NCBI GenBank assembly: GCA_003232725.1
Contig: QIJH01000234.1
Coordinates: forward strand, 1 to 32,149
Source of the DNA: Chromatiaceae bacterium
Lineage (GTDB): Bacteria > Pseudomonadota > Gammaproteobacteria > SZUA-140
Length of the DNA stretch: 32,149 nt
Direction of reading: 5' to 3'
Shown: piece after piece, positions 8,277-18,372 of the stretch
Position numbering within the stretch: the first letter of the stretch is position 1
How the letters are laid out: each line of letters begins with the position of its first letter
The notes under the pieces: model-generated
What the model was told of the DNA's origin: nothing
Database searches by the model: none
What the model saw: only the letters and a program-made list of their open reading frames with translations
Position numbers and translations under genes: made by a program

Positions 8277-10316
8277 TCAATCGAGATATAAGAAACAACT
8301 CACCTGATGGCTGTTACTTAACTTTAAACTTTGCGGGTAACGCTCATCACACCGCGCCATCGCCTTTGGACAGCGCGTATGAAAATGACAACCTGCTGGC
8401 GGTGATGCGGGCGAAGGCAGGTCACCGTCAAGGCGAATTAAGGTTCGCCCATCTGCTTTATCAACTGCCGGTATCGCAGAAATTAATGCTTGTGTATAAG
8501 GATGTTGCGGATTCTTCAACACATCCTCGACCGTTCCTTGTTCAACAATTCGTCCGAGATACATCACCGCCACTTCATCTGCCAGGTATGAAACCACAGA
8601 GAGGTTATGGGTAATAAAAAGGTATGAGAGCTTCATCGTTAGCTGCAACTCTTTTAATAGATTCAGGATCTGCGCCTGAACCGACACATCAAGCGCGCTA
8701 GTCGGCTCGTCACAGATAATCAGTTTAGGATTCACCGCCAATGCGCGCGCAATACAGATACGTTGACGTTGCCCACCTGAAAATTCATGAGGGTAACGAC
8801 CACGCGCATTCAGCGGCAAACCGACCTGCACGAGTAATTGATCGACCCGTGCCAACTGTTCGGCATCACTACCAATCCTCAGTGTCACCATCCCTTCGCG
8901 GATAATATCGACCACTTGCATACGCGGATTCATCGATGAAAAGGGATCCTGGAAGATAATTTGAAAATCATTCCGGCGAGAACGCAACGCGGCAGCGCTG
9001 ATCTGGGTGAGATCATCCCCTTCAAATAACACCTCACCACTGGTAGGCCGGTTCAATTGTAGAATCGCTTTACCAACCGTTGTCTTGCCACAACCGGATT
9101 CGCCCACCAGCGCCAATGTACGCCCTTTTTCAATCTGCAGTGAGAGCCCGTCAACCGCATATAATTTTCCGGCATTACGATTGAACAGCCCATTCCTGAC
9201 CTCAAAATGCATTTTGAGGTCCCGCACGACTAACAGTGGCGTCGTGGTAGCTGGGGCAGCTGGGGCAGCTATGGTGTTAGCAAGCAGCTGAAGCGGCTGC
9301 AGATCTTCAGCACTGTTTTTAAATTCACCAATATAAGCCGGGTCAACTTTGTGGCAACGTACCCCATGTCCTGCTTCCTGCTCTACCCAGCGCGGCAGAC
9401 GTTGCTCGCAACCGGGCTCACTATCATCACAACGCTCAGCAAAACGGCAGCCAGAAAATGTGGCCGCCAGTGATGGCACTGCACCCTGAATCACCGCGAG
9501 TGGCTGGTCTCGTTTTTCAATCGTTGGCAACGACTCAAATAGTTTTTGACTATAAGGATGCTGTGCATGCGAAAAAAACTGCGCGCGCGTCGCCTCTTCA
9601 ACTAATTGACCGGCATACATCACGCCGACTCTGTCTGCCATCTCAGAAACCACACCCAGATCATGCGTGATCAACAACAGTGCCATGCCACGCTCCTGCT
9701 GTAGTTTTTTCAGCAGTGTCAACACCTGCGCCTGAATCGTCACATCCAGCGCAGTAGTCGGTTCATCGGCAATCAACAACTCGGGTTCCCCCGCCAATGC
9801 AATCGCGATCATCACGCGCTGCTTCATCCCACCCGAGAGTTGGTGCGGATAGTCATTATAGCGCTGTAGAGGGTCGGCAATGCCGACATCGTTAAGCAGT
9901 GCCTCAACCTTTGTTTTAACCGCATCGCCATTTAAACCCTGGTGCAGGCGCACCGATTCGGCGATCTGCTCACCAATCGTCACCACCGGATTAAGCGAGC
10001 TCATCGGTTCCTGAAAAACCATCGCCACACGACAGCCACGTATGCGTTGCATTTTCGCATTCGATAGCGTCATCAGGTCTTCACCATCAAACATCACTCG
10101 TCCACTGCTGACACGCCCTGCAGGCGGCAGCAAGCGCATAATGGAAAAGGAGGTCATCGACTTGCCGCAACCCGATTCACCCAACAACGCGTAGGTTTCG
10201 CCACGGTGAATCGCCAGACTAACGCCATCCACGGCACGTATCGTTTGCTCATGGCTTTCAAAACTGGTGACGAGGTTTTCGACCTTTAGTAACGGAGAGG
10301 ATGCAGTGTTTTTCAT
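8277..10316 (-). CDS. Peptide/nickel-type ABC transporter, fused double ATP-binding protein (two NBDs)
   Basis: 679 aa; two Walker A ([16 protein letters not shown]), two signature regions ([16 protein letters not shown]), two Walker B ([24 protein letters not shown]), and Opp/Dpp-type C-terminal Cys-containing tails (CRFAERC, CHFHTRC). Confidence 0.93.
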   Translation of the reverse strand: MKNTASSPLLKVENLVTSFESHEQTIRAVDGVSLAIHRGETYALLGESGCGKSMTSFSIMRLLPPAGRVSSGRVMFDGEDLMTLSNAKMQRIRGCRVAMVFQEPMSSLNPVVTIGEQIAESVRLHQGLNGDAVKTKVEALLNDVGIADPLQRYNDYPHQLSGGMKQRVMIAIALAGEPELLIADEPTTALDVTIQAQVLTLLKKLQQERGMALLLITHDLGVVSEMADRVGVMYAGQLVEEATRAQFFSHAQHPYSQKLFESLPTIEKRDQPLAVIQGAVPSLAATFSGCRFAERCDDSEPGCEQRLPRWVEQEAGHGVRCHKVDPAYIGEFKNSAEDLQPLQLLANTIAAPAAPATTTPLLVVRDLKMHFEVRNGLFNRNAGKLYAVDGLSLQIEKGRTLALVGESGCGKTTVGKAILQLNRPTSGEVLFEGDDLTQISAAALRSRRNDFQIIFQDPFSSMNPRMQVVDIIREGMVTLRIGSDAEQLARVDQLLVQVGLPLNARGRYPHEFSGGQRQRICIARALAVNPKLIICDEPTSALDVSVQAQILNLLKELQLTMKLSYLFITHNLSVVSYLADEVAVMYLGRIVEQGTVEDVLKNPQHPYTQALISAIPAVDKADGRTLIRLDGDLPSPASPPAGCHFHTRCPKAMARCDERYPQSLKLSNSHQVSCFLYLD

Positions 10317-10322
10317 CTTGAA

Positions 10323-12005
10323 TTAAAGTATTAACCTTGGTACAGCAGAGAGCAGATTTTGCGTATATTCTTTTTGCGGATTGCGACAGATGTCTGCGGT
10401 TGGGCCACGTTCAACAATCTTGCCATTGTGCATCACGGCCATCTCATCACTCACATACTCAACCACGCTGATGTCATGCGTAATAAAGAGCAGCGTGAGC
10501 TCTTTTTCCGCGCGCAGCTCCATCAATAACTGCAACACCTCGGCCTGTACCGAGACATCCAACGCGCTGGTTATTTCATCGCAGACAATAAATTCAGGGT
10601 TCAATACCAATGCGCGCGCCAATCCAATACGTTGACGTTGACCACCCGAAAACTCATGCGGATAGCGCCATAGGTGATCACCATCCAGCTGCACACGCTC
10701 TAATATCTTGCGCGCGATCTCAATCCGTTCATCTTTTGATTCACCAATGCCATGTACCGCCATCGGTTCAATCAGTGTGCCGACAACCGTCATACGCGGA
10801 TTAAGCGAAGACATCGGGTCTTGAAAGATGATCTGCATATCACGTCGAAAAGGGATCATCGCTTTACGTTGCAGATGCGTAATCTCCTGTTGATTATAAG
10901 CTATCGTTCCTGCAGTTGAATCGACTAATCGAAGGATCGCCCGCCCCAGTGTGGTCTTACCACAACCCGACTCCCCAACCAGTGCCAGCAACTGCCCTTT
11001 AGGAATTTGCAGGTCAACACCATCGACCGCTTTGACATGGTCGACAGTACGGCTAAACAATCCCTTTTTAATCGGAAAGTAGACTTCGAGTTGCTGCACA
11101 TCAATCAATGGCGGCTGCGCCAACGCTGTTTCAGCCGATATCGCTGGCAATGGGTTCTCGATCAGCTGTAGATCACGTTGGCGCTTTAGGTTTTCAGGCA
11201 GCGCCGCCAATAGTTGTTTGGTGTAATCATGTTTTGGCTGATGCAGCACCTGCTGTAACGTCCCCTCTTCCACTATCTTTCCCTTGCGCATCACTGCCAC
11301 TCGATCGGCCATCTTTGCCACCACACCAAAGTCATGGGTGATAAAGAGGATACTCATCCCCTTACGCTTCTGCAGCGCTTTCATCAGCCGCAATATCTCT
11401 GCCTGTACCGTGACATCGAGCGCGGTGGTGGGTTCATCGGCAATCAATAGATCTGGTTCACATGCCATCGCCATCGCGATCATCACCCGCTGGCGTTGAC
11501 CGCCGGAAAGACGGTGTGGAAATTCATCGATCCGCACCTCCGGATCGGGAATCTGTACCTGCGCCAGTGCTGCAATGGCACACCTGCGAGCCTCAGCATC
11601 ATCCATCTCGGGCGAGTAAATCTGTAACACTTCGATTATCTGATCACCAACGGTAAAAACAGGGTTAAGCGAGGTCATCGGCTCCTGAAAGATCATTGCG
11701 ATACGTGCGCCACACACCTTGCGCTTTATCTCTTCAGAGACCGTCAGCATATCAAGCGTTTCACGTACGCCATTGCCATCAAGGTCACCACCGCGAAAAG
11801 TGATACGCCCATCCGGATGACTACATATATCGTTGGGAATCAGTTGAATCACCGAGAGTGCCGTGATCGATTTACCACTGCCTGATTCACCTACCAGGCA
11901 GAAGACCTCACCTCTGTCGATGCTAAAACTGATGCCATCGACCGCCTTGACAATATTTTTACCGGCACGCAGGTACGTCTTAAGGTTGTCGACTTGCAGT
12001 AACAT
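10323..12005 (-). CDS. Peptide-type ABC transporter, second fused double ATP-binding protein (YejF-like)
   Basis: 560 aa; two Walker A ([16 protein letters not shown]), two SGGQRQR signatures, two Walker B ([24 protein letters not shown]). Separated by 6 nt from the previous CDS. Confidence 0.93.
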   Translation of the reverse strand: MLLQVDNLKTYLRAGKNIVKAVDGISFSIDRGEVFCLVGESGSGKSITALSVIQLIPNDICSHPDGRITFRGGDLDGNGVRETLDMLTVSEEIKRKVCGARIAMIFQEPMTSLNPVFTVGDQIIEVLQIYSPEMDDAEARRCAIAALAQVQIPDPEVRIDEFPHRLSGGQRQRVMIAMAMACEPDLLIADEPTTALDVTVQAEILRLMKALQKRKGMSILFITHDFGVVAKMADRVAVMRKGKIVEEGTLQQVLHQPKHDYTKQLLAALPENLKRQRDLQLIENPLPAISAETALAQPPLIDVQQLEVYFPIKKGLFSRTVDHVKAVDGVDLQIPKGQLLALVGESGCGKTTLGRAILRLVDSTAGTIAYNQQEITHLQRKAMIPFRRDMQIIFQDPMSSLNPRMTVVGTLIEPMAVHGIGESKDERIEIARKILERVQLDGDHLWRYPHEFSGGQRQRIGLARALVLNPEFIVCDEITSALDVSVQAEVLQLLMELRAEKELTLLFITHDISVVEYVSDEMAVMHNGKIVERGPTADICRNPQKEYTQNLLSAVPRLIL

Positions 12006-12007
12006 TC

Positions 12008-13222
12008 CTATCCCGCCGATTTCTTAAGATTGGGATCAATCGCATCACGCAGTGATTCTCCCATCAAGTTATAGGCAAAGACAGTGAGAAAGATCGCCCC
12101 GCCAGGAAAAAGTGCCATCCACCAGTTAAAGGTCGATGACTGTACCGCCTGATTTAACATCTGCCCCCATGACGGGTCATCGACTAAACCAAGCCCCAGA
12201 AAGCTTAATGTTGCTTCGGCAAGAATCGCTGAGGCCACACCAAAGCTTGCTGCAACCAAAATCGGTGCGATGCCGTTTGGCAACATATGGCGAAACAGAA
12301 TAGAACGGAGTGGCAGGCCGCAGGCAGTGGCGGCCTGCACAAACTCCTGCTGGCGCAGGCGCAAGAACTCTGCACGCACAAAACGCGCATAACCGGGCCA
12401 ACTGGTGACACCGATGATCACCATCATCATATAAAGACTACGGTCAAAAAAAGCGACAAAGGTCAGCAATAGAAAGAGCGTCGGTACCGCTTCAAAGATC
12501 TCCACTAGGCGCATTCCGATCATATCGACGATACCCGAAAAAAACCCCATTAACCCGCCCATGATAATGCCAATCAACATCGCAATACCAGTCGCGACAA
12601 AACCGATGCCGAGCGCAATACGAGAAGCGTGGATCATGCGACTCAACACATCTGAGCCGTTCTCTTCCGTGCCAAACCAATGAGTGCGTTCTTCAGAAGC
12701 AAGCGGTGCTTCCAGACCGGTATCGCCTTCATCACGAATATAATCTTTAGGTGAATAGGGAATGGGGGCATGGATTATCCACTCATAAGCAGCAGCAGCT
12801 TGCTTCACCCGGTATTGATCATAGACGGTTAGCAATGGTGGCGAGACCAACATAAAGGCGATAATGGCGGTAAGTGAACCACTCGTGAATAGCACGATCA
12901 CCTTTTTATAAAAACGGATATTTAAAAACACCAACACCACAATGGTGAAAAAGAGCGCCAACATCACAAAGTCGCCCATCGATAGATACGTTATCATCGG
13001 GCTGCTAATCACACCGCCTTCTTTCAGCAACAACGGATGGCTATTGGCAAGGAACGGTGCAAACACGGCAACAGTAGCAAGCAGCCCAATCCAGAACAGG
13101 CCAAAACGCGCGCCCCATTGAGTAAAGGCCTCACGTAAGACTTGCGCCGCGTAACTGCGGTTGGCGGCCTTTTCGCTCTGGCGCTCATCGGCAGCGAGGC
13201 TTCCAGATATGCTGTTATTCAT
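12008..13222 (-). CDS. Peptide-type ABC transporter permease (DppC/YejE-like) with an extra N-terminal TM insertion
   Basis: 404 aa; canonical HWFGTEENGSDVLSRMIHASRIALGIGF and EAxxxCGLPLRSILFRHMLPNGIAPILVAASF motifs; two additional hydrophobic segments before HWFGT. Confidence 0.9.
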   Translation of the reverse strand: MNNSISGSLAADERQSEKAANRSYAAQVLREAFTQWGARFGLFWIGLLATVAVFAPFLANSHPLLLKEGGVISSPMITYLSMGDFVMLALFFTIVVLVFLNIRFYKKVIVLFTSGSLTAIIAFMLVSPPLLTVYDQYRVKQAAAAYEWIIHAPIPYSPKDYIRDEGDTGLEAPLASEERTHWFGTEENGSDVLSRMIHASRIALGIGFVATGIAMLIGIIMGGLMGFFSGIVDMIGMRLVEIFEAVPTLFLLLTFVAFFDRSLYMMMVIIGVTSWPGYARFVRAEFLRLRQQEFVQAATACGLPLRSILFRHMLPNGIAPILVAASFGVASAILAEATLSFLGLGLVDDPSWGQMLNQAVQSSTFNWWMALFPGGAIFLTVFAYNLMGESLRDAIDPNLKKSAG

Positions 13223-13255
13223 AATCGCACTCTACCTTAACCAACAAGTCATACT

Positions 13256-13279
13256 CCTTCCCCCTTTAAGGGGGAGGGA
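13256..13279. other. GC-rich intercistronic hairpin between the permease genes
   Basis: ccttccccctttaagggggagg: CCCCCTT/AAGGGGG dyad in the 69-bp gap between the two permease CDSs. Confidence 0.45.
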
Positions 13280-13291
13280 ACTTTTATATCA

Positions 13292-14674
13292 TCAGTCATA
13301 ACTCACCCGTGGATCTGCCAACGCATAACAGAAGTCGGCAATCAGATAACCGACTAGCGTTAACACGCCACTAATCAAGGTGATCGATAACACTAACTCA
13401 CGATCACGTGCTTTCACCGCTTCAATCGCCAGTTTACCCATGCCATCAATACTGAAGATGCTTTCAACAATCACCGAGCCGCCTAATAAAGCAGGCAGTA
13501 AGGTTGCCGAAACCGTGATCAACGGCAGCAGACTATTGCGAAACACATGGCGCCATAACACATCTGACTCACTCACCCCTTTGGCACGTGCGGTGCGTGC
13601 ATAATCGGCCAGCAGGTTTTCAAGCACGGCGGTACGGGTAAGTTTGGTCAGGAAAGCGAAGCCACCGTAGGTAAGACAGATAATCGGCAAAATCAGATGC
13701 CAGCTGCGATCGAGAAAAAAGCCGCGTACAAAGCCTTCACTCTGAAACATAAAAAAGAGCACCGTGCCGATTGCTACACCAATGCTCCCCATCACCACCA
13801 GCCGTAATGCTAGGTAATCGGTGTAGGCGATCAAGGCAAACAGTGCGGTGAGTGTCATCCCAATAAACAGATAGGCGGCTATACCACCCCCACCCGGCAG
13901 TGCATTGACCATCAGAATAGACATTGCTAACCCCATTACCGCCATCACACCGCAACGAATCGACACCGATTGCAGGCGACATAACCCCACCATCAACATT
14001 GCACCGATGCTGCTATAGGCAAACAGCCACAGCACATCAACAAAGGAGCCCCAGTGCGGCAGGAAGACCATATCCAGTGCCTCTCGTTGATTAAGGCCGG
14101 CGGTGGGAAACCAGTGCCAGTATTGATCACTGGAGAAAAAACCGATTAATAGTACCCCTGTCAACATGGTCGGCACCGACCACAAACCGAGCATCACGAC
14201 ACTGGAGCCGACATCAAACGACTGCCCACGGTGCATCGCAGCACGCACCCCGATCGCGATCGCAATGATGTAGATCAGTGGAATAGAAATAACATTCAGC
14301 AGCATTGTGATCGGCACGCGCTCTTTGATCAAATCCATCACCGGGCGACCGTAACGAAAGCTATCCCCCAAGTCTGAGCCTTTAAACAGTGAAAAGCCAT
14401 CGATCTCGTTACTATCATCAAAGGTAAAACCGGCAGGCGAGACATTGTTGAGCCAACGCAGGTATTGCACTGGTGCAGGGGAATCGAGCCCATAAAGGCG
14501 ATTGTAATAATCCTCAAGCGCCTTCTTTGCCTGCGGTTCCAGGTTTTGCCCTTCGACCAGGCTTTGTGCGCTGATGCCGCCGGGTGCAGAGGCCATCACG
14601 GTAAATACCACAATCGTAATCCCCAGCAGGGTGGGGATCATCAACAGCAGACGCCTTAGAAGATAAATATGCAT
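13292..14674 (-). CDS. Peptide-type ABC transporter permease (DppB/YejB-like) with a central TM insertion
   Basis: Likely start MHIYLLRRLLLMIPTLLGITIVVF (internal Met of ORF 13292-14737). C-terminal DYARTARAKGVSESDVLWRHVFRNSLLPLITV and GKLAIEAVKARDRELVLS are canonical; ~125 aa hydrophobic insertion between WFPTAGL and SWHLILP. Confidence 0.9.
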   Translation of the reverse strand: MHIYLLRRLLLMIPTLLGITIVVFTVMASAPGGISAQSLVEGQNLEPQAKKALEDYYNRLYGLDSPAPVQYLRWLNNVSPAGFTFDDSNEIDGFSLFKGSDLGDSFRYGRPVMDLIKERVPITMLLNVISIPLIYIIAIAIGVRAAMHRGQSFDVGSSVVMLGLWSVPTMLTGVLLIGFFSSDQYWHWFPTAGLNQREALDMVFLPHWGSFVDVLWLFAYSSIGAMLMVGLCRLQSVSIRCGVMAVMGLAMSILMVNALPGGGGIAAYLFIGMTLTALFALIAYTDYLALRLVVMGSIGVAIGTVLFFMFQSEGFVRGFFLDRSWHLILPIICLTYGGFAFLTKLTRTAVLENLLADYARTARAKGVSESDVLWRHVFRNSLLPLITVSATLLPALLGGSVIVESIFSIDGMGKLAIEAVKARDRELVLSITLISGVLTLVGYLIADFCYALADPRVSYD

Positions 14675-14697
14675 TAACGCAATCGCTGGCCTGGTGT

Positions 14698-16590
14698 TTA
14701 GTCGCTGTACTTCTGCATTTCCAGCGGCACATACCACTCCACTGGCACAAAACCTGAGTTCAATCCCAGCTGCGTCTGCTCAATATTATGGATACGATTA
14801 TCGATAAAGGCCATGGTTTTGCGGCGCATCAAAAAGGTATAGGGTTGATCATCATGCATGATCGCCTCGCTCTGTTGCCAGAGTGGCATGCGCTGCGCCT
14901 CATCAACCGTGGCACGCGCCTCATCAATCAACTTATCCAGCTCGGGGTTTTTATTGCCAACAAAATTATCGCCGCCATTATCCGTTTGGCTGCTGTGAAA
15001 CATCTGAAAGATGTCGGTCTCAACACCACTCGACCAACCCAGGGTAATCGCATCAAAATCACGTTTGCCGAGCTGATCTAACATCACCGACCACTCAGTA
15101 GGTTTGGGATGCAGTAACACACCGGCACCGGCATAAAGGTCTTTCAGGAACAGCACAATGCGTTTGGTATCTTCGTTCCCCTGAAAATAGACCAGACCAA
15201 ATTCAAATGGTTCACCATTGACATCTTCCAGTACCCCGTCGCTGTTGCGGTCTTCATAACCAACCTCTTTCAACAATGCCTTTGCCTTTTCTGGATGATA
15301 ACCACGCGCGCTAAGCGCCTTATTATGTTGATGGCTGCGAGGACTAAAAGGACTGATTGCCACCTCACCATACCCCAGCATGATTTCATCAATGATACGT
15401 TCACGATCCGTCAGGTAGGTCATCGCCTGGCGCACACGCTTATCGGCAAAGCGCGACGGCTCATCGACACTGCCCTGATTCCAGCCAATATAGCTATAAC
15501 CAGCGGTCGGGCTCATGTATTCAAAGTTTTGTGTGCGCGCGCTTAATTCAACATCATCCAGTAACGTTTTATATTCACGTGGGCGTGCACCGTAGATATC
15601 GATTTCACCATTGCGAAAGGTCGTCAGGCGTGCACTGTCATTTTCAATCACCTTCCATAGTAGACGGTCAAACGCGGGCAAGATTGGCCCCCAATAACGT
15701 GGATTACGCTCCAGCTCTACCATCCCCAGATCTGGTGTCCATCCTTTTGGGTCTTGCAGACGATAAGGGCCAGAGCCTAGCAGCAGGCCCTTCGATTGAT
15801 TAAATGTTTCAGGCACCTCTAAATAGGGCTCATAAAAGTGACGCGCCATGATCGACATACCACCTGCTAGTGATAGCGCATTAAAATAGGGTTCTTTAAA
15901 TTCAAATATGACCGTAAATTCATCAAGCGCGGTAACCGACGCCATCTTCTCAAAATAGGCACGCGTGCGCGGTGCTGCGATGGTTTCGTTCATAATGAAA
16001 TCAAAGGTAAACACAATATCGTCGCTGCTCAGCGGTTGGCCATCAGAAAAAACCACATCCTTGCGTAGCTTGAATGTTAGCGTCAGGCCATCATCACTCA
16101 CATCCCATGAACGGGCAATCAGCCCCACCCACTCAAGCGTATCTGGATCGCGTATCAACAGCGACTCCATCACATAGCGCTGCACATTGGAGGCGTAAAC
16201 ATCGGAGGAGACCAATGGGGTCATCGTTTTCAGGTTCAGGCCAAAGGCCTGTACCAGCCAGTCCCCTTCCTCAAAAGCGGGTTGCTCTGCCACTATTTTT
16301 GCGCGCCGAAAGGCTTCTGGAATATCATCGTCGACAGACGCTTGATTCGCAGCACTACTATCACTGCTCGTAGCAATATTGACACGGCCATTCTGAATCC
16401 GTTTATCCACACCACGCACCAGCGAGCGCAGTTCGCGCATACTGTCTGCCTGTTCTTGCATCACACGTTCCATCTGCGTCATTTTGCTCCACTGGCGATC
16501 AACCATATACATGGTCAACAGGATCATCACTGCTAGCAACGAAAGAAAGATGAAATTCGAAAAATCTTTTACCGTAAAGCGCCGTTCCAT
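14698..16590 (-). CDS. Family 5 (SBP_bac_5) extracellular solute-binding protein, N-terminally membrane-anchored
   Basis: 630 aa; N-terminal TM FSNFIFLSLLAVMILLTMYMV then a coiled-coil-like segment. SBP_bac_5 motifs: VMESLLIRDPDTLEWVGLIARSWDVSDDGLTLTFKLRKDVVFSDGQPLSSDDIVFTFD, RVRQAMTYLTDRERII-like KRVRQAMTYLTDRERIIDEIMLGYGEVA. Confidence 0.9.
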   Translation of the reverse strand: MERRFTVKDFSNFIFLSLLAVMILLTMYMVDRQWSKMTQMERVMQEQADSMRELRSLVRGVDKRIQNGRVNIATSSDSSAANQASVDDDIPEAFRRAKIVAEQPAFEEGDWLVQAFGLNLKTMTPLVSSDVYASNVQRYVMESLLIRDPDTLEWVGLIARSWDVSDDGLTLTFKLRKDVVFSDGQPLSSDDIVFTFDFIMNETIAAPRTRAYFEKMASVTALDEFTVIFEFKEPYFNALSLAGGMSIMARHFYEPYLEVPETFNQSKGLLLGSGPYRLQDPKGWTPDLGMVELERNPRYWGPILPAFDRLLWKVIENDSARLTTFRNGEIDIYGARPREYKTLLDDVELSARTQNFEYMSPTAGYSYIGWNQGSVDEPSRFADKRVRQAMTYLTDRERIIDEIMLGYGEVAISPFSPRSHQHNKALSARGYHPEKAKALLKEVGYEDRNSDGVLEDVNGEPFEFGLVYFQGNEDTKRIVLFLKDLYAGAGVLLHPKPTEWSVMLDQLGKRDFDAITLGWSSGVETDIFQMFHSSQTDNGGDNFVGNKNPELDKLIDEARATVDEAQRMPLWQQSEAIMHDDQPYTFLMRRKTMAFIDNRIHNIEQTQLGLNSGFVPVEWYVPLEMQKYSD

Positions 16591-16830
16591 TAATGCACCC
16601 GCCTGTTACCTAAAATATGTCATCACGTAATGGCCTATCCACTGCACTTAACTATCGAGTGCAAAACAGATTTATTTGCCCCCAAGAATAGCGAGCTTCG
16701 TTGCTTAGAACAAGTTTGCAGTGTTATCCACTCAAAACTATCCCAATTGTTGAAATTCGAGCTATTGAAAAAGAGCCCGTTTTCACGATACCCCTTCCCG
16801 TAGCGTGCTTTTTTCGGTACCTTATTGTCT

Positions 16831-16836
16831 TATAAT
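16831..16836 (+). promoter_or_regulatory. Candidate -10 element of the fabI promoter
   Basis: Consensus TATAAT 29 bp upstream of the fabI ATG; no convincing -35, so tentative. Confidence 0.35.
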
Positions 16837-16864
16837 TGACCGTCTGTAATAGCAAAGGTGTAAT

Positions 16865-17647
16865 ATGGGATTTTTAGAAGGTAAAAGAGCACTGATCGTT
16901 GGTGTCGCCAGTAACCGCTCAATTGCGTGGGGCATTGCTAAAGCGATGAAAGAACAGGGTGCCGAACTGGCATTTACCTACCAAAATGAAAGACTGAAGG
17001 GACGTGTTGAGAAATTCGCCGCAGAATTCGACTCTGAGATTGTCGTGCCTTGCGATGTTTCTAGTGACAAAGAGATTGAAGCGGTATTTGAGCATCTTGA
17101 TAATTACTGGGATTACCTTGATATCATCGTTCACTCGGTTGCCTTTGCGCCGCGCGAAGAGTTAGAAGGGCCATATCTGGACTGCGTGACTCGCGAAGGC
17201 TTCCGCACCGCGCATGAGATCAGTTCATACAGTTTTGCTGCGCTGGCAAAAGCGGGTTGCAAAATGATGGAAGGACGTGATGGCGCACTGCTCACCATGA
17301 GTTACCTCGGTGCGGTTCGCACCATTCCTAACTACAATGTGATGGGGCTGGCCAAGGCAAGCCTTGAGGCCAACGTGCGTTATATGGCCGATGATCTTGG
17401 CCCTGATGGTATTCGTGTTAATGCAATCTCTGCAGGCCCAATCAAGACGCTGGCTGCGGCAGGCATCAGCAACTTCCGTAAATTCCTTGATTATGGCGAG
17501 AAAAACTCACCCATGCGTCGTAATGTGACAATCCATGAGGTGGGTAATGTGGCTGCCTTTATGTGCTCTGACCTCGCATCGGGCGTTACCGGTGAAATAA
17601 CCTACGTCGATGCAGGCTACAATATTTTAGGCATGGGGCAAATATAA
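16865..17647 (+). CDS. fabI: Enoyl-[acyl-carrier-protein] reductase (NADH)
   Basis: 260 aa; [94 protein letters not shown]; full-length FabI. Confidence 0.95.
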   Translation: MGFLEGKRALIVGVASNRSIAWGIAKAMKEQGAELAFTYQNERLKGRVEKFAAEFDSEIVVPCDVSSDKEIEAVFEHLDNYWDYLDIIVHSVAFAPREELEGPYLDCVTREGFRTAHEISSYSFAALAKAGCKMMEGRDGALLTMSYLGAVRTIPNYNVMGLAKASLEANVRYMADDLGPDGIRVNAISAGPIKTLAAAGISNFRKFLDYGEKNSPMRRNVTIHEVGNVAAFMCSDLASGVTGEITYVDAGYNILGMGQI

Positions 17648-17674
17648 CGTTAGGATAAAAAAGCAAAGCTAGGC

Positions 17675-18125
17675 GTGCATTAAGACGTTTACGCACCTTT
17701 GCGCGCGCATTGGTTCGTGAATTGAAACGCGCATTGCCCGCCTAATATCGTTGGCGTAGTGAATCTTGCAAAAACATGCATGATAGTCACACGCTACCTA
17801 AGGTACTGCATCATATTGATGCAATCACAAGGAGCGGTCATTAAACAAGCCGTGGTTGATCGCGGCTATCGGGGTAAGAAAGAAGTCAATGGCACAGAAA
17901 TCACTCTACCAAAGAAAGCACTCAAGAAAGACAACCGCTATCAGCAAGACAAGAAAGCAGTGTTGCAGACGTGCGGCGATTAAACCCATTATCGACCACT
18001 TAAAGTCAGATTATCGTTTATCCTAAAATTTCTTCAAAGGTATCGCCAGTGATGAGATCAACCTGCTACTAGCAGCCACTGCATGGAACCTGAAGAACGA
18101 TTGTGTCGCCACTTCGCTAAAAATT
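17675..18125 (+). pseudogene. Degenerate IS5-family-like transposase remnant
   Basis: Fragments in different frames with stops and an internal deletion: RLRTFARALVRELKRALPA*, HDSHTLPKVLHHIDAITRSGH*, AVIKQAVVDRGYRGKKEVNGTEITLPKKALKKDNRYQQDKKAVLQTCGD, then (shifted) [42 protein letters not shown]. Confidence 0.8.
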
Positions 18126-18372
18126 GTTTGGCGTCCATGCCACAAATTCACTCACTGATGCGACAACTGATTCCTTTTACCCCGACCGTCCTGCCTGCCT
18201 GCGCAGCATTTTCACACAACTTTGCTCACTTCGTTCCCTCTTCGCACTCAACACGGCTACTTCAAATGACTTACGGCCACTAATCACCCTCGCTTCGCTC
18301 TCCATAGCGATCAGCGGCTGACTATTTATATTCCTGGTTGCCCTGTAACTCAGACATACCTCTTGTTTGCAA

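Noticed and set aside
16643-16663. TGCACT-N9-AGTGCA dyad upstream of the SBP gene as an operator
   Set aside because: Only 6-bp arms in AT-rich intergenic DNA; too likely by chance without conservation data.
17759-17983. 74-aa ORF as an independent gene
   Set aside because: Its sequence (AVIKQAVVDRGYRGKKEVNGTEI...) is a fragment of a decayed IS5-like transposase.
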